Under the pieces are notes generated by a model. It made no database searches. It saw only the letters and a list, made by a program, of their open reading frames with translations, and was not told the DNA's origin. A stretch of 64,000 nucleotides of DNA, from contig NZ_JAPVBL010000006.1 of NCBI RefSeq assembly GCF_026967935.1, positions 296,051 through 360,050 on the forward strand, read 5' to 3'. The position numbers and the translations under genes were made by a program. The DNA comes from Modestobacter sp. VKM Ac-2982. Lineage in GTDB: Bacteria > Actinomycetota > Actinomycetes > Mycobacteriales > Geodermatophilaceae. Position 1 is the first letter of the stretch. Each line of letters begins with the position of its first letter. This document shows, piece by piece, positions 52,547 through 60,613 of this stretch.

Positions 52547-53116
52547 TCACCTGTTGTCATCGCCCGGTACAACACCTCGGGCCTCCGGATGCATCCCGAG
52601 GTACAGCGACCAGCGCTCGGCACCGGGCTCCGCCGGCCGGGTGGCGTACTCGTCCAGCAGCCGGTGCAGCCGGTCTCGGAACTCTGCCAGGTCCGCGGCA
52701 CCCAGCCGCAGGCCCAGCCGGGTGCTCTCCAGCCGGCCCTCCCCCACGGCGGCGACCTCTTCCAGGAACGCGGCGAGCGCGGCATCCCGGGCGGCCCCCG
52801 AGGCGCCGGCGCCGTCCATCAGCCAGCTCTTCCCGGTCGCCCGGTACGGCACCTCCCGGGCGCCGCGCGCGCCACGCCGCGCCTCCTCGGCGGCGAGGAA
52901 GCCGGTGTCGACCAGGGTCCGGACGTGGTGCAGCACGGTGGCGGGGTTGCGGCCCAGCCGGGCGGCGATCTCCTTGTTCGTCAGCGCCTCGTCCAGGCAC
53001 AGCCGCAGGATCCGCAGCCGGACGGCGGAGGCCAAGGCGCGCGCCTCGGCGTCGGTGGCCGGACGGCGTTCCCCGACGATCCGGCGCCCTCCGGCGCCGG
53101 CCTCCGCCTCGTCCAT
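52547..53116 (-). CDS. ArsR-type winged-helix transcriptional regulator
   Basis: The 189-residue protein starts MDEAEAGAGGRRIVGERRP. The helix-turn-helix (about 20-90: ASAVRLRILRLCLDEALTNKEIAARLGRNPATVLHHVRTLVDTGFL) is of the ArsR/HTH_20 kind; the rest is helical and may form the dimer or ligand part. It lacks the usual metal-binding Cys pair, so an effector is not apparent. It is divergent from the MFS gene (70-base gap) and the likely regulator of it. I chose the ATG at 53116; an upstream ATG at 53164 falls inside the promoter region. Confidence 0.82.
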   Translation of the reverse strand: MDEAEAGAGGRRIVGERRPATDAEARALASAVRLRILRLCLDEALTNKEIAARLGRNPATVLHHVRTLVDTGFLAAEEARRGARGAREVPYRATGKSWLMDGAGASGAARDAALAAFLEEVAAVGEGRLESTRLGLRLGAADLAEFRDRLHRLLDEYATRPAEPGAERWSLYLGMHPEARGVVPGDDNR

Positions 53117-53150
53117 CCCGGCAGCGTAGGTCCTCGGCCCGACACAGTGA

Positions 53151-53164
53151 TTGACATCCCTCAA
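53151..53164. promoter_or_regulatory. short inverted repeat overlapping a -35-like element
   Basis: TTGA-N6-TCAA overlaps TTGACA, a -35-like hexamer, between the divergent ArsR-like and MFS genes. It is a possible operator of the ArsR-like protein. Confidence 0.35.
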
Positions 53165-53186
53165 CCAGTGACGGGAGGCTGCGCCG

Positions 53187-54500
53187 GTGACCCGCGACCG
53201 GAGCCTGCTGCGGCACCGCGACTTCCGTCAGCTGTGGGCCGCCGAGACGGTCAGCCAGGTCGGCACCCAGGTCACCCTGCTGGCCCTGCCGGTGCTGGCG
53301 GTCTCGCTGCTGGACGCAACGCCGCTGGAGATGGGCGTGCTGACGGCCCTGGAGACCGCAGCCTTCCTGCTCATCGGGCTCCCGGCCGGCGCCTGGGTCG
53401 ACCGCTGGCGGCGCCGTCGGGTGCTGGTCACCGCCGACCTGGTGCGAGCTGCGCTGCTGGGGACCCTGCCGATCGCGTACCTCCTCGACGTCCTCACCCT
53501 CGGGCAGCTGTTCGTCGTCGCGGCGGCGACCGGCACGGCGACCGTCTTCTTCGACGTCGCCTACCAGAGCTACCTGCCGCAACTGGTCGACCGGGACCAA
53601 CTGGTCGACGGCAACGGCAAGCTGGAGGCCAGCCGGGCCGTCGCCCACGTGGCCGGACCGGCCATCGCCGGCGTGCTGCTCCGGGTGCTCAGCGCGCCTC
53701 TGGTCATCGCCCTGGACGCGGTGTCCTTCCTGCTCTCCGCGTTCTTCGTCGGCCGCATCCAGCGTCCGGACACCGTTCCCGACCGGGCCGGCCGGCGGCC
53801 GCTGCGCACCGAGATCGCCGAGGGCCTGTCCTTCGTCGTCCGCCAGCCGCTGCTCCGCCGGATCGTCGCCTGCACCGGCACGTCGAACCTGTTCTCCACG
53901 ATCACCACGACCCTGCTGGTGCTCTACGCGCTGCGCCGGCTGGAGCTGTCCGAGAGCGTGCTGGGCCTGGTCTTCTCCGCCGGCGCGGTGGGCGGCCTGG
54001 TCGGCGCGGCGACGGCCGCACGCTTCGCCCGCACCGTCGGCGAGGGCCGGGCGATCCCGCTGGCGATCATGGTGATGGTGCCGTTCACCGCCCTCACGCC
54101 ACTGGCCGCCACCGGCGCCCCGCTGGTGCTCCTGCCCCTCGGCCAGTTCGGCTTCAGCTGGGCGGTGGTGGTCTACAACATCACCCAGGTCAGCTTCCGG
54201 CAGCGGCTGTGCCCGCCCGCGCTGCTGGGCCGGATGAACGCCTCGGTGCGCTTCCTGGTCTTCGGCACCATGCCGCTGGGCGGGCTGCTCGGCGGCGTCC
54301 TGGGCACCTGGCTCGGCGTGCTTCCGACGCTGTGGATCGCCGCGGCCGGTCAGCTGCTCGCGGCCGGCTGGGTGGTGGCGAGCCCCCTGCTGCGGATGCG
54401 CGACCTGCCCGACAGGCCGGACACCCCGGCCGGCGAGGTGACGACCGTCCCCGAGGCGCGGGCGCCGACCGCCGGCAACGATCCCGAGCGGTCCGGCTGA
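53187..54500 (+). CDS. MFS transporter
   Basis: The 437-residue protein has twelve predicted helices. The start (RDRSLLRHRDFRQLWAAETVSQVGTQVTLLALPVLAV) and GAWVDRWRRRRVLVTADLVRA (motif A region between helices 2 and 3) are typical of the MFS exporters of the MdtG/enterobactin-exporter-like kind. The substrate is unknown. The GTG start has GGGAGG upstream. It is divergent from an ArsR-like regulator gene, and the 66-residue acidic protein gene follows. Confidence 0.88.
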   Translation: MTRDRSLLRHRDFRQLWAAETVSQVGTQVTLLALPVLAVSLLDATPLEMGVLTALETAAFLLIGLPAGAWVDRWRRRRVLVTADLVRAALLGTLPIAYLLDVLTLGQLFVVAAATGTATVFFDVAYQSYLPQLVDRDQLVDGNGKLEASRAVAHVAGPAIAGVLLRVLSAPLVIALDAVSFLLSAFFVGRIQRPDTVPDRAGRRPLRTEIAEGLSFVVRQPLLRRIVACTGTSNLFSTITTTLLVLYALRRLELSESVLGLVFSAGAVGGLVGAATAARFARTVGEGRAIPLAIMVMVPFTALTPLAATGAPLVLLPLGQFGFSWAVVVYNITQVSFRQRLCPPALLGRMNASVRFLVFGTMPLGGLLGGVLGTWLGVLPTLWIAAAGQLLAAGWVVASPLLRMRDLPDRPDTPAGEVTTVPEARAPTAGNDPERSG

Positions 54501-54572
54501 GCAGCCGACGGGTTGGCCGGCCGGGTGCCGGGTAGGGCGGCGGGGCACGGTCCACCGCTCGAGAGGACGACG

Positions 54573-54773
54573 ATGACCAGCCCTGACGAGGAGCTCGACG
54601 ACCCCGGCCGCGACCCCGCCGGCCTCGACCCGCCGCGCAACGTCTTCGGTGGCGCGGACCAGGACACCGGCCGCGGCGAACCACGCGGCACCGGGAACGT
54701 GGGGCCCGGCGACAAGCCCGAGGCGCCCACCGACGACCCGGAGACGCGGGCGGACGAGCCCGACCGTCCCTGA
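54573..54773 (+). CDS. small acidic disordered protein (66 residues)
   Basis: The 66-residue protein starts MTSPDEELDDPGRDPAGLDPP and is rich in Asp, Glu, Pro and Gly, with no hydrophobic core, so it is probably disordered. GAGAGGA precedes the ATG at 54573. It is a plausible small gene but of unknown function; proteins of this kind are often annotated in high-GC actinobacteria. It converges on dapF with a hairpin between. Confidence 0.6.
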   Translation: MTSPDEELDDPGRDPAGLDPPRNVFGGADQDTGRGEPRGTGNVGPGDKPEAPTDDPETRADEPDRP

Positions 54774-54791
54774 CCTGCGTCAGCGCAGCCA

Positions 54792-54829
54792 GGACCCTCA
54801 GCCGGCGAGCCACTCCCGGCTGAGGGTCC
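54792..54829. terminator. hairpin overlapping the 3' end of dapF
   Basis: A perfect 14-bp stem (54792-54805 with 54816-54829) lies mostly within the last 32 bases of dapF and 19 bases downstream of the plus-strand small gene. It probably terminates the plus-strand transcript; for dapF it lies inside the coding end. Confidence 0.65.
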
Positions 54830-55685
54830 CGGTGGCGACGACGACGGCCGGGCCGGAGAGCACCGTCGTCGTCCCGTCGAACTGCACCGACAGCCGGCCG
54901 CCCGGCACGTCGACGAGGACCGTCCCGGTGTCGCGTCCGCCGGCCGCCAGCGCGGCGAACGCCGCAGCGCAGGCGCCGGTGCCACAGGAGCGGGTCTCCC
55001 CCACGCCGCGCTCGTGCACCCGGAGCCGCACGTGCGCGCAGGTGCCCTCGGACGGGAGCACGTTCACCAGCTCGACGTTGACTCCCTCGGGGAACATCGC
55101 GTCGTCGACCCCGGGCAGCACCGACAGGTCCAGGGTGTCGACCTCGACGTCGGTCAGGCAGACCAGGTGCGGGTTGCCCATCGACACCCCGAGCCCCGGG
55201 TACAGCGTCCCCGCGACCTCCGCCTCACTGCGGCCCAGTGACACGGCCGGGCCCATGTCGACCCAGTAGCCGCCGTCGGGCCGGGCGCCCACCCGGCGCG
55301 GCCCGCCCCGGGTGCCGACCAGGACACCGTCCTCGGCCACCGCCCGTTCCAGCAGCCCCTCGGCCAGCAGCACGTGCAGGAACAGCCGGATGCCGTTGCC
55401 GCACATCTCCGCGTACGAGCCGTCGGCGTTGCGGTGGTCCATGAACCACTCGCAGTCGGCCAGCGCGGCACCGAGGACACCGGGGGCGTCGGGCACGTGC
55501 CGGCTGCGGACCACCCGCAGCACGCCGTCCCCGCCCAGGCCCGCCCGGCGGTCGCAGAGCCGGCGCACCAGCTCGGGGTCCAGCCGCGCCTCCGGCCACA
55601 CGTCCCCGTCGGGGTCGGGCAGGACGACGAAGTCGTTCTCGGTGCCGTGGCCGAGGAGGACCCGTGGGCCGGAGCTGTCGATCAC
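54798..55685 (-). CDS. dapF: diaminopimelate epimerase
   Basis: The 295-residue enzyme interconverts LL- and meso-diaminopimelate for lysine and peptidoglycan synthesis. It has GTENDFVVL at the start, ADGSYAEMCGNGIR (first catalytic Cys), SMGNPHLV, ERGVGETRSCGTGACA (second catalytic Cys). The GTG at 55685 overlaps the miaA stop by four bases (GTGA). The conserved order with miaA and hflX is kept, although an ArsR/MFS/small-protein module lies between dapF and hflX here. Confidence 0.95.
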   Translation of the reverse strand: MIDSSGPRVLLGHGTENDFVVLPDPDGDVWPEARLDPELVRRLCDRRAGLGGDGVLRVVRSRHVPDAPGVLGAALADCEWFMDHRNADGSYAEMCGNGIRLFLHVLLAEGLLERAVAEDGVLVGTRGGPRRVGARPDGGYWVDMGPAVSLGRSEAEVAGTLYPGLGVSMGNPHLVCLTDVEVDTLDLSVLPGVDDAMFPEGVNVELVNVLPSEGTCAHVRLRVHERGVGETRSCGTGACAAAFAALAAGGRDTGTVLVDVPGGRLSVQFDGTTTVLSGPAVVVATGTLSREWLAG

Positions 55686-56635
55686 CGGTCGATCGTACGG
55701 TCGGCGACCAGGGCGAGGACGGCGTCGAGCAGGTCCGGCCGGGCGGCGTCGAACCACACCGTGCCGGCGTCGCGGCGGAACCAGGACCGCTGCCGGCGGA
55801 CGAACCGGCGGGTGGTGGTCACCGTCCGCTCCCGGGCCTCCGACGCCGTCAGCACCCCGTCGAACTGCTGGAGCACCTGCGCGTACCCCAGGGCGCGGGA
55901 GGCCGTCGGCCCCTCGCGCAGTCCGTCGCCGGCGAGCGCGGCGACCTCGTCGACGAAGCCGGCGGCCCACATCGCGTCGACCCGGCGGGCCACCCGGTCG
56001 TCCAGCTCCTCGGCCGGACGGTCCAGCCCGACCGTGACCGCCGGGTAGTGCGGGCGCGGGGCGGGCAGCGTCGCGGTGAACGGCTGACCGGTCACCTCGA
56101 TCACCTCCAGCGCCCGCACCACCCGTCGGCTGTTGGTCGGTGCGATCGCCGTCGCGGCGGCCGGGTCGAGCGCCGCCAGCCGGTCGTGCATCGCCGTGGC
56201 GCCCTCGTCCGCCAGCTCGCCGGTCAGCCGGGCCCGCACCACCGGATCGGTGCCCGGGAAGTCCAGCTCGTCCAGCACCGCACGCACGTACAGCCCGGAG
56301 CCGCCGACCAGCAGCGGGACGACGCCCGCGGCGCGGAGCCGGTCGACCTCGGCCCGGGCGCGCTGGCGGTACTCGGCCACCGAGGCCGGCTCGCGCACGT
56401 GCCACAGGTCCAGCAGGTGGTGCGGCACGCCGTCGCGCTCGGCCTCGGTGGGCTTGGCGGTGCCGATGTCCATCCCGCGGTAGAGCTGCATGGAGTCGGC
56501 GTTGACCACCTCTCCCCCGGCACCGGAGCGGGCCAGCCGGTGCGCCAGCGCGACCGCCAGCGCCGTCTTCCCGGTGGCGGTCGGCCCGACGACGGCGATC
56601 ACCGGTGGCAGACGGTTCTCCGCGGCAGCGGTCAC
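55682..56635 (-). CDS. miaA: tRNA dimethylallyltransferase MiaA
   Basis: The 317-residue enzyme adds a dimethylallyl group to A37 of tRNAs reading UNN codons, the first step before MiaB acts. GPTATGKT is the P-loop; NADSMQLYRGMDIGTAKP (Asp and DSxQ motif), GGSGLYVRAVLDELDFP and TRRFVRRQRSWFRRD are family landmarks. The GTG at 56635 overlaps the stop of the preceding dioxygenase-like gene by four bases. The C-terminal GTGA overlap couples it with dapF. Confidence 0.96.
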   Translation of the reverse strand: MTAAAENRLPPVIAVVGPTATGKTALAVALAHRLARSGAGGEVVNADSMQLYRGMDIGTAKPTEAERDGVPHHLLDLWHVREPASVAEYRQRARAEVDRLRAAGVVPLLVGGSGLYVRAVLDELDFPGTDPVVRARLTGELADEGATAMHDRLAALDPAAATAIAPTNSRRVVRALEVIEVTGQPFTATLPAPRPHYPAVTVGLDRPAEELDDRVARRVDAMWAAGFVDEVAALAGDGLREGPTASRALGYAQVLQQFDGVLTASEARERTVTTTRRFVRRQRSWFRRDAGTVWFDAARPDLLDAVLALVADRTIDR

Positions 56636-57324
56636 CGGGAGCACCAGGTGGCGACGAGGTAGCCGACGCCGAACGGGGCGTCGTCGTGGTGCAGCTCGGC
56701 GGCGACGGCACGCCCGCCCAGCGCGGCACCGACCGCCCGCCACACCGGCACCCCGGCGGCGAGCAGTCGCCGGCCCGCGGCGGGGTCCAGGGCGGCCAGC
56801 GCGTCGGGGTCGCCGGCCCTGAGGGCAGCGGCGACCTCGGCGTCGAACGGGCCGGCCGCGGGGTCGAGCGCGCCGGGCGCCTTCTCGGTGCGCCGAGCCG
56901 ACCCGTCCCCCATCGCGAGCACCCCCACCGGTCCGGGGAGGTCCGCCAACGTCGCCGCGAGGTCGGCCGGCCCCACCCCGAGCCGGCCGCCGGTGTCCCC
57001 GGCCTGGTCCAGCAGCCAGGCGGCCACCAGGTGCGGCAGCGGGACCCGGTGGCCGCCGGGACGGACCCGGCCGGCGAACGGGACCTCCAGGTCGACGCCG
57101 AACCCGCGCAGGTCACCGCCGTCCCCGGGGCCGAACCGGAGCCCGTCGGCACCCTCGCCCACGACCACCACCACCTCCGGCCGGTCCGCCAGCACGGTCT
57201 GCACGGCGGCGGAGACGGCGGTGCGCAGCTCGGACAGGGCGGGGCTCGGCGCACCGGCGACCGCGGGCAGCACGAGGGGTGACTGCGGGCAGAACGCCAC
57301 CGTCACCGGAGGGGGAGGTCTCAC
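56632..57324 (-). CDS. class III extradiol dioxygenase-like protein (Rv2728c-like)
   Basis: The 230-residue protein has the layout of the LigB-like/class III extradiol dioxygenase superfamily: VTVAFCPQSPLVLPAVAG at the start, VVVVVGEGADG, FGVDLEVPFAG and the HHDDAPFGVGYLVATW end. The metal-binding His pair of the true dioxygenases is not obvious, so catalysis is uncertain. An equivalent gene (Rv2728c) stands upstream of miaA in Mycobacterium. It is the first gene of the operon to miaA and dapF and ends four bases into miaA. Confidence 0.78.
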   Translation of the reverse strand: MRPPPPVTVAFCPQSPLVLPAVAGAPSPALSELRTAVSAAVQTVLADRPEVVVVVGEGADGLRFGPGDGGDLRGFGVDLEVPFAGRVRPGGHRVPLPHLVAAWLLDQAGDTGGRLGVGPADLAATLADLPGPVGVLAMGDGSARRTEKAPGALDPAAGPFDAEVAAALRAGDPDALAALDPAAGRRLLAAGVPVWRAVGAALGGRAVAAELHHDDAPFGVGYLVATWCSR

Positions 57325-57364
57325 GCCAGGGAGTGTCGCGGATGCATCGTGGGAGACTGCTCAC

Positions 57365-59140
57365 GTGTCGAGCACGGAGAACACCGGAGACCGGACCCAG
57401 CAGGCCACCGCGACCCCCGAGGAGCGCCCTGAGGGAGCGGTCGTCGAGGCGACGCCGGTCGACGAGGGGGCACTGACCGCGACCCCGGACGCCGCTGCCC
57501 CGGAGGTCGCCCAGCCCGCCGAGAGCAGCCCCGTCGTCGACGACCCGGGGGCCGCTGTGCCCCCGCCGGCCGAGCCCCCGGCCGCCGAGCCCCTGGCCGC
57601 GGAGTCCCCGTCCGCTGTGTCCCCGGCCGCCGAGCCCCCGTCCGCTGTGTCCCCGGCCGCCGAGCCCCTGGCCGCCGAGCCCCCGTCCGCCACTCCCCCG
57701 GCCGCCACTCCCCCGGCCGCAGAGTCCCCGACTCCGGCGGGTGGTGACACCGCCTCCGTGGCCGTCACCCCCGAGGCAGGCACCCCCGCCGCCGCCGACC
57801 CCGCCGACGCAGCGGTCGCCGACCCCACCAGCGACAGCGGCACCCCCGCCGCGGCGCCCCGGCCGGCGCCCGCCGGCCCGTCCAGCGGCCACGCGCCCGC
57901 CGACGTGCCCAGCGTCGTCCCGGCCATGCCCGTCTCCGACCCGTCTGCCTGGGGCCGGGTCGACGAGGAGGGCACGGTCTACGTGCGCACCGCCACCGGG
58001 GAGCGCTCGGTCGGCTCCTGGCAGGCCGGCGCCCCGGCGGAGGGGCTGGCCCACTACGGCCGCCGCTTCGACGACCTGGCCACCGAGGTCACCCTGCTCG
58101 AGGCGCGGCTGGCCGCCCACACCGGCAACCCGGGCGAGATCCGCACCAAGGCCCAGGAGCTCGCCGACTCCATCCCCCTGGCCCAGGCGGTCGGCGACCT
58201 GGACAGCCTGTCCGCCCGCGCCCGAGCGATGGTCAGCATGGCCGACACCGCCGTCGCGGCGAACCGGGCCGAGAAGGCGGCGCAGCGCGCCGTGCAGGTC
58301 CAGCGCAAGGAAGCACTCGCCGCCGAGGCCGAGCAGATCGCCGCGGACTCCACGCAGTGGAAGGCCGCCGGTGACCGGCTGAAGTCGATCGTCGAGGAGT
58401 GGAAGACGATCAAGGGCATCGACCGCAAGACCGACGAGGCGCTGTGGCAGCGCTTCGCGGCCGCGCGGGACGCCTTCGGCCGCCGTCGTGGCGCGCACTT
58501 CGCCGAGCTGGACAAGCAGCGGGGTGAGTCGCGGGCGGCCAAGAGCGAGCTGATCGCCGAGGCCGAGCGACTGTCCACCTCCACCGAGTGGGGCCCCACC
58601 AGCGCGGCGATGCGCGGGCTGATGGACCGCTGGAAGGCCGTGCCGCGGGTCGGCCGGGACACCGACGATGACCTGTGGAAGAAGTTCCGCGCCGCCCAGG
58701 ACGTGTTCTTCGCCGCCCGCACCGCCAACGACCAGGCGCGCAGCAGCGACGAGCTGGCCAACCAGAAGGCCAAGGAGGAGCTGCTGGCCGAGGCGGAGAA
58801 GCTCGACCCGGCCAACAAGGGCAACCAGAACGCGCTGCGCAAGATCCAGGAGCGCTACGACGCCATCGGGCACGTGCCCCGCGGCGCCATGCGCGACCTC
58901 GAGGACCGGATGCGCACCGTCGAGGAGAAGTTCCGCGGCGCGAGCGAGTCCTCCCGCCCCCGGGTCCAGCCGGAGAACCCGCTGCTGACCTCGATGCGGG
59001 CGGCGGTGACCAAGGCCGAGGACCAGCTGGCCAAGGCGCAGGCCGCGGGCAACGCGAAGCGAATCAGCGAGGCCGAGGCCGCCCTGGCCACCCGCCGGGA
59101 GTGGCTGGCCGAGGCGGAGAAGGCCTCCTCCCGCCGCTGA
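57365..59140 (+). CDS. DUF349-domain coiled-coil protein with Pro/Ala-rich repeat tail
   Basis: The 591-residue protein has a long disordered N-terminal region (residues about 1-190), with PAEPPA/AAEPL-type repeats around residues 65-120, and a C-terminal part of DUF349 repeats (about 240-590), each about 70 residues (WKAAGDRLKSIVEEWKTIKGIDRKTDEALWQRFAAARDAF; WGPTSAAMRGLMDRWKAVPRVGRDTDDDLWKKFRAAQDVF). DUF349 proteins are predicted rod-like helical proteins; a homologue (Rv2731) lies in this region in Mycobacterium. GTG start at 57365. It is divergent from the dioxygenase-like gene, 40 bases apart. Function is unknown. Confidence 0.85.
   Translation: MSSTENTGDRTQQATATPEERPEGAVVEATPVDEGALTATPDAAAPEVAQPAESSPVVDDPGAAVPPPAEPPAAEPLAAESPSAVSPAAEPPSAVSPAAEPLAAEPPSATPPAATPPAAESPTPAGGDTASVAVTPEAGTPAAADPADAAVADPTSDSGTPAAAPRPAPAGPSSGHAPADVPSVVPAMPVSDPSAWGRVDEEGTVYVRTATGERSVGSWQAGAPAEGLAHYGRRFDDLATEVTLLEARLAAHTGNPGEIRTKAQELADSIPLAQAVGDLDSLSARARAMVSMADTAVAANRAEKAAQRAVQVQRKEALAAEAEQIAADSTQWKAAGDRLKSIVEEWKTIKGIDRKTDEALWQRFAAARDAFGRRRGAHFAELDKQRGESRAAKSELIAEAERLSTSTEWGPTSAAMRGLMDRWKAVPRVGRDTDDDLWKKFRAAQDVFFAARTANDQARSSDELANQKAKEELLAEAEKLDPANKGNQNALRKIQERYDAIGHVPRGAMRDLEDRMRTVEEKFRGASESSRPRVQPENPLLTSMRAAVTKAEDQLAKAQAAGNAKRISEAEAALATRREWLAEAEKASSRR
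57602..57661 (+). repeat. 30-bp tandem repeat in the DUF349 gene
   Basis: Two adjacent 30-base units (57602-57631 and 57632-57661) differ at one base and encode E-S/P-P-S-A-V-S-P-A-A. They lie in a longer stretch of degenerate Ala/Glu/Pro repeats (57560-57730). Confidence 0.9.
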
Positions 59141-59171
59141 CGCACCGCCGCCGGGTCCGCCCCGGCACGAA

Positions 59172-59210
59172 CACCGAGGGCCCGTCCGTTCACCGGACGG
59201 GCCCTCGGTG
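59172..59210 (+). terminator. terminator after the DUF349 gene
   Basis: A perfect 17-bp stem (59172-59188 with 59194-59210) with a 5-base loop (TTCAC) begins 31 bases after the stop codon. Confidence 0.9.
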
Positions 59211-59369
59211 CATTCCGGAACGGTCGTGTAGCTCCGGGGACGACGGGTAGGTCGTGGACAACAGGATGCGCCGCGCTGCATGTGTGAGTCGCAGACGCCG
59301 ACGCCGCCGCACACCTCACCCAGGCGTTCAGCTCCCGCTGATCGCCGTCCTCAGGGAAGGAGCACCACC

Positions 59370-60512
59370 ATGAAGGCCATCGTCTACCGAGGCCCCAAGA
59401 ACGTCGCCGTCGAGGAGGTGCCGGACGCCACGATCCAGGCGCCCACCGACGCGGTCATCCGGATCACCACCACCAACATCTGCGGGTCGGACCTGCACAT
59501 GTACGAGGGCCGCACCTCCGTGGAGGAGGGCAAGGTCCTCGGGCACGAGAACATGGGCGTCGTCGAGGCCGTCGGCGACGGCGTCGACCGGATCAAGGTC
59601 GGCGACCGGGTGTCGGTGCCGTTCAACATCGCCTGCGGCACCTGCCGCAACTGCACCGACGGCTGGACGTCGTTCTGCCTGCGCGCCAACCCCACCGAGG
59701 GGATGGACGGCGCGGCCTACGGCTACGCCAACATGGGCCCCTACGACGGCGGACAGGCCGAGTACCTGCGCGTGCCGTGGGCGGACTTCAACCTCCTGCA
59801 CCTGCCCGAGGGCACCGAGCACGAGAACGACTTCACGATGCTCTCGGACATCTTCCCGACCGGCTGGCACGGGGTGGAGCTGTCCGGCTTCCAGGTCGGC
59901 GACCGGGTGGCGGTGTTCGGCGGTGGCCCGGTGGGGCTGATGGCCGCGCACAGCGCGATGATCCGCGGCGCCTCCGAGGTCTTCGTCGTGGACAAGGAGA
60001 CCGACCGCCTGGCCCTGGCCGAGAAGTACGGCGCCACCCCGGTCGACTTCAGCGCCGGTGACCCGGTGGAGCAGCTGCTGGAGGCCACCGGCGGGCGCGG
60101 TGTCGACCGCGGCGTCGAGGCCGTCGGCTACCAGGCGCACGACTCCGACGGTGAGGAGCACCCGGAGCTCGTGCTGGACAACCTCGTCCAGGTGGTCCGG
60201 TCCACCGGCGGGATCGGTGTCGTCGGTGTCTACATGCCGCAGGACCCGGGCGCGACCAGCGACCTGGCCAAGGAGGGCCGGATCCCCTGGCAGTTCGGCA
60301 CCTTCTTCACCAAGGGCCAGTCGATGGGCACCGGGCAGGCGCCGGTCAAGCGCTACAACCGGCAGCTGCGGGACCTGATCATCGACGGCAAGGCCAACCC
60401 GGGCCTGATCACCAGCCACGAACTGGGCCTGGACCAGGCCGTCGAGGGCTACCAGCGCTTCGACGACCGGGACCAGGGCTGGACCAAGGTGCTGCTCAAG
60501 CCCGGCGCCTGA
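59370..60512 (+). CDS. zinc-dependent dehydrogenase, formaldehyde dehydrogenase-like (glutathione-independent)
   Basis: The 380-residue MDR-family enzyme has CGSDLHMYEG (catalytic zinc Cys), GHENMG (His-Glu), CGTCRNCTDGWTSFC (structural zinc four-Cys lobe) and the nucleotide motif VFGGGPVGLMAA. The pattern, especially CGSDLHMY and the TGWHGVELSGFQVGD block, is that of glutathione-independent formaldehyde dehydrogenases (FdhA type) and related aldehyde/alcohol dehydrogenases. GGAAGGA precedes the ATG. It stands alone between two strong terminators. Substrate is inferred from family resemblance; other alcohol substrates are possible. Confidence 0.87.
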   Translation: MKAIVYRGPKNVAVEEVPDATIQAPTDAVIRITTTNICGSDLHMYEGRTSVEEGKVLGHENMGVVEAVGDGVDRIKVGDRVSVPFNIACGTCRNCTDGWTSFCLRANPTEGMDGAAYGYANMGPYDGGQAEYLRVPWADFNLLHLPEGTEHENDFTMLSDIFPTGWHGVELSGFQVGDRVAVFGGGPVGLMAAHSAMIRGASEVFVVDKETDRLALAEKYGATPVDFSAGDPVEQLLEATGGRGVDRGVEAVGYQAHDSDGEEHPELVLDNLVQVVRSTGGIGVVGVYMPQDPGATSDLAKEGRIPWQFGTFFTKGQSMGTGQAPVKRYNRQLRDLIIDGKANPGLITSHELGLDQAVEGYQRFDDRDQGWTKVLLKPGA

Positions 60513-60538
60513 CGGCCCCACCTCGCTCACCCAGGCAC

Positions 60539-60588
60539 AGGAAGCTCTGCACCCGGTTTTCCGCGCGTTACCGGGTGCAGAGCTTCCT
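60539..60588. terminator. bidirectional terminator, 19-bp perfect stem
   Basis: A 19-bp perfect stem (60539-60557 with 60570-60588) and 12-base loop are followed by TTGCC on the plus strand. It lies between the convergent dehydrogenase and miaB genes. Confidence 0.92.
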
Positions 60589-60613
60589 TTGCCTCGTGGG
60601 GACGGCGACGCGG

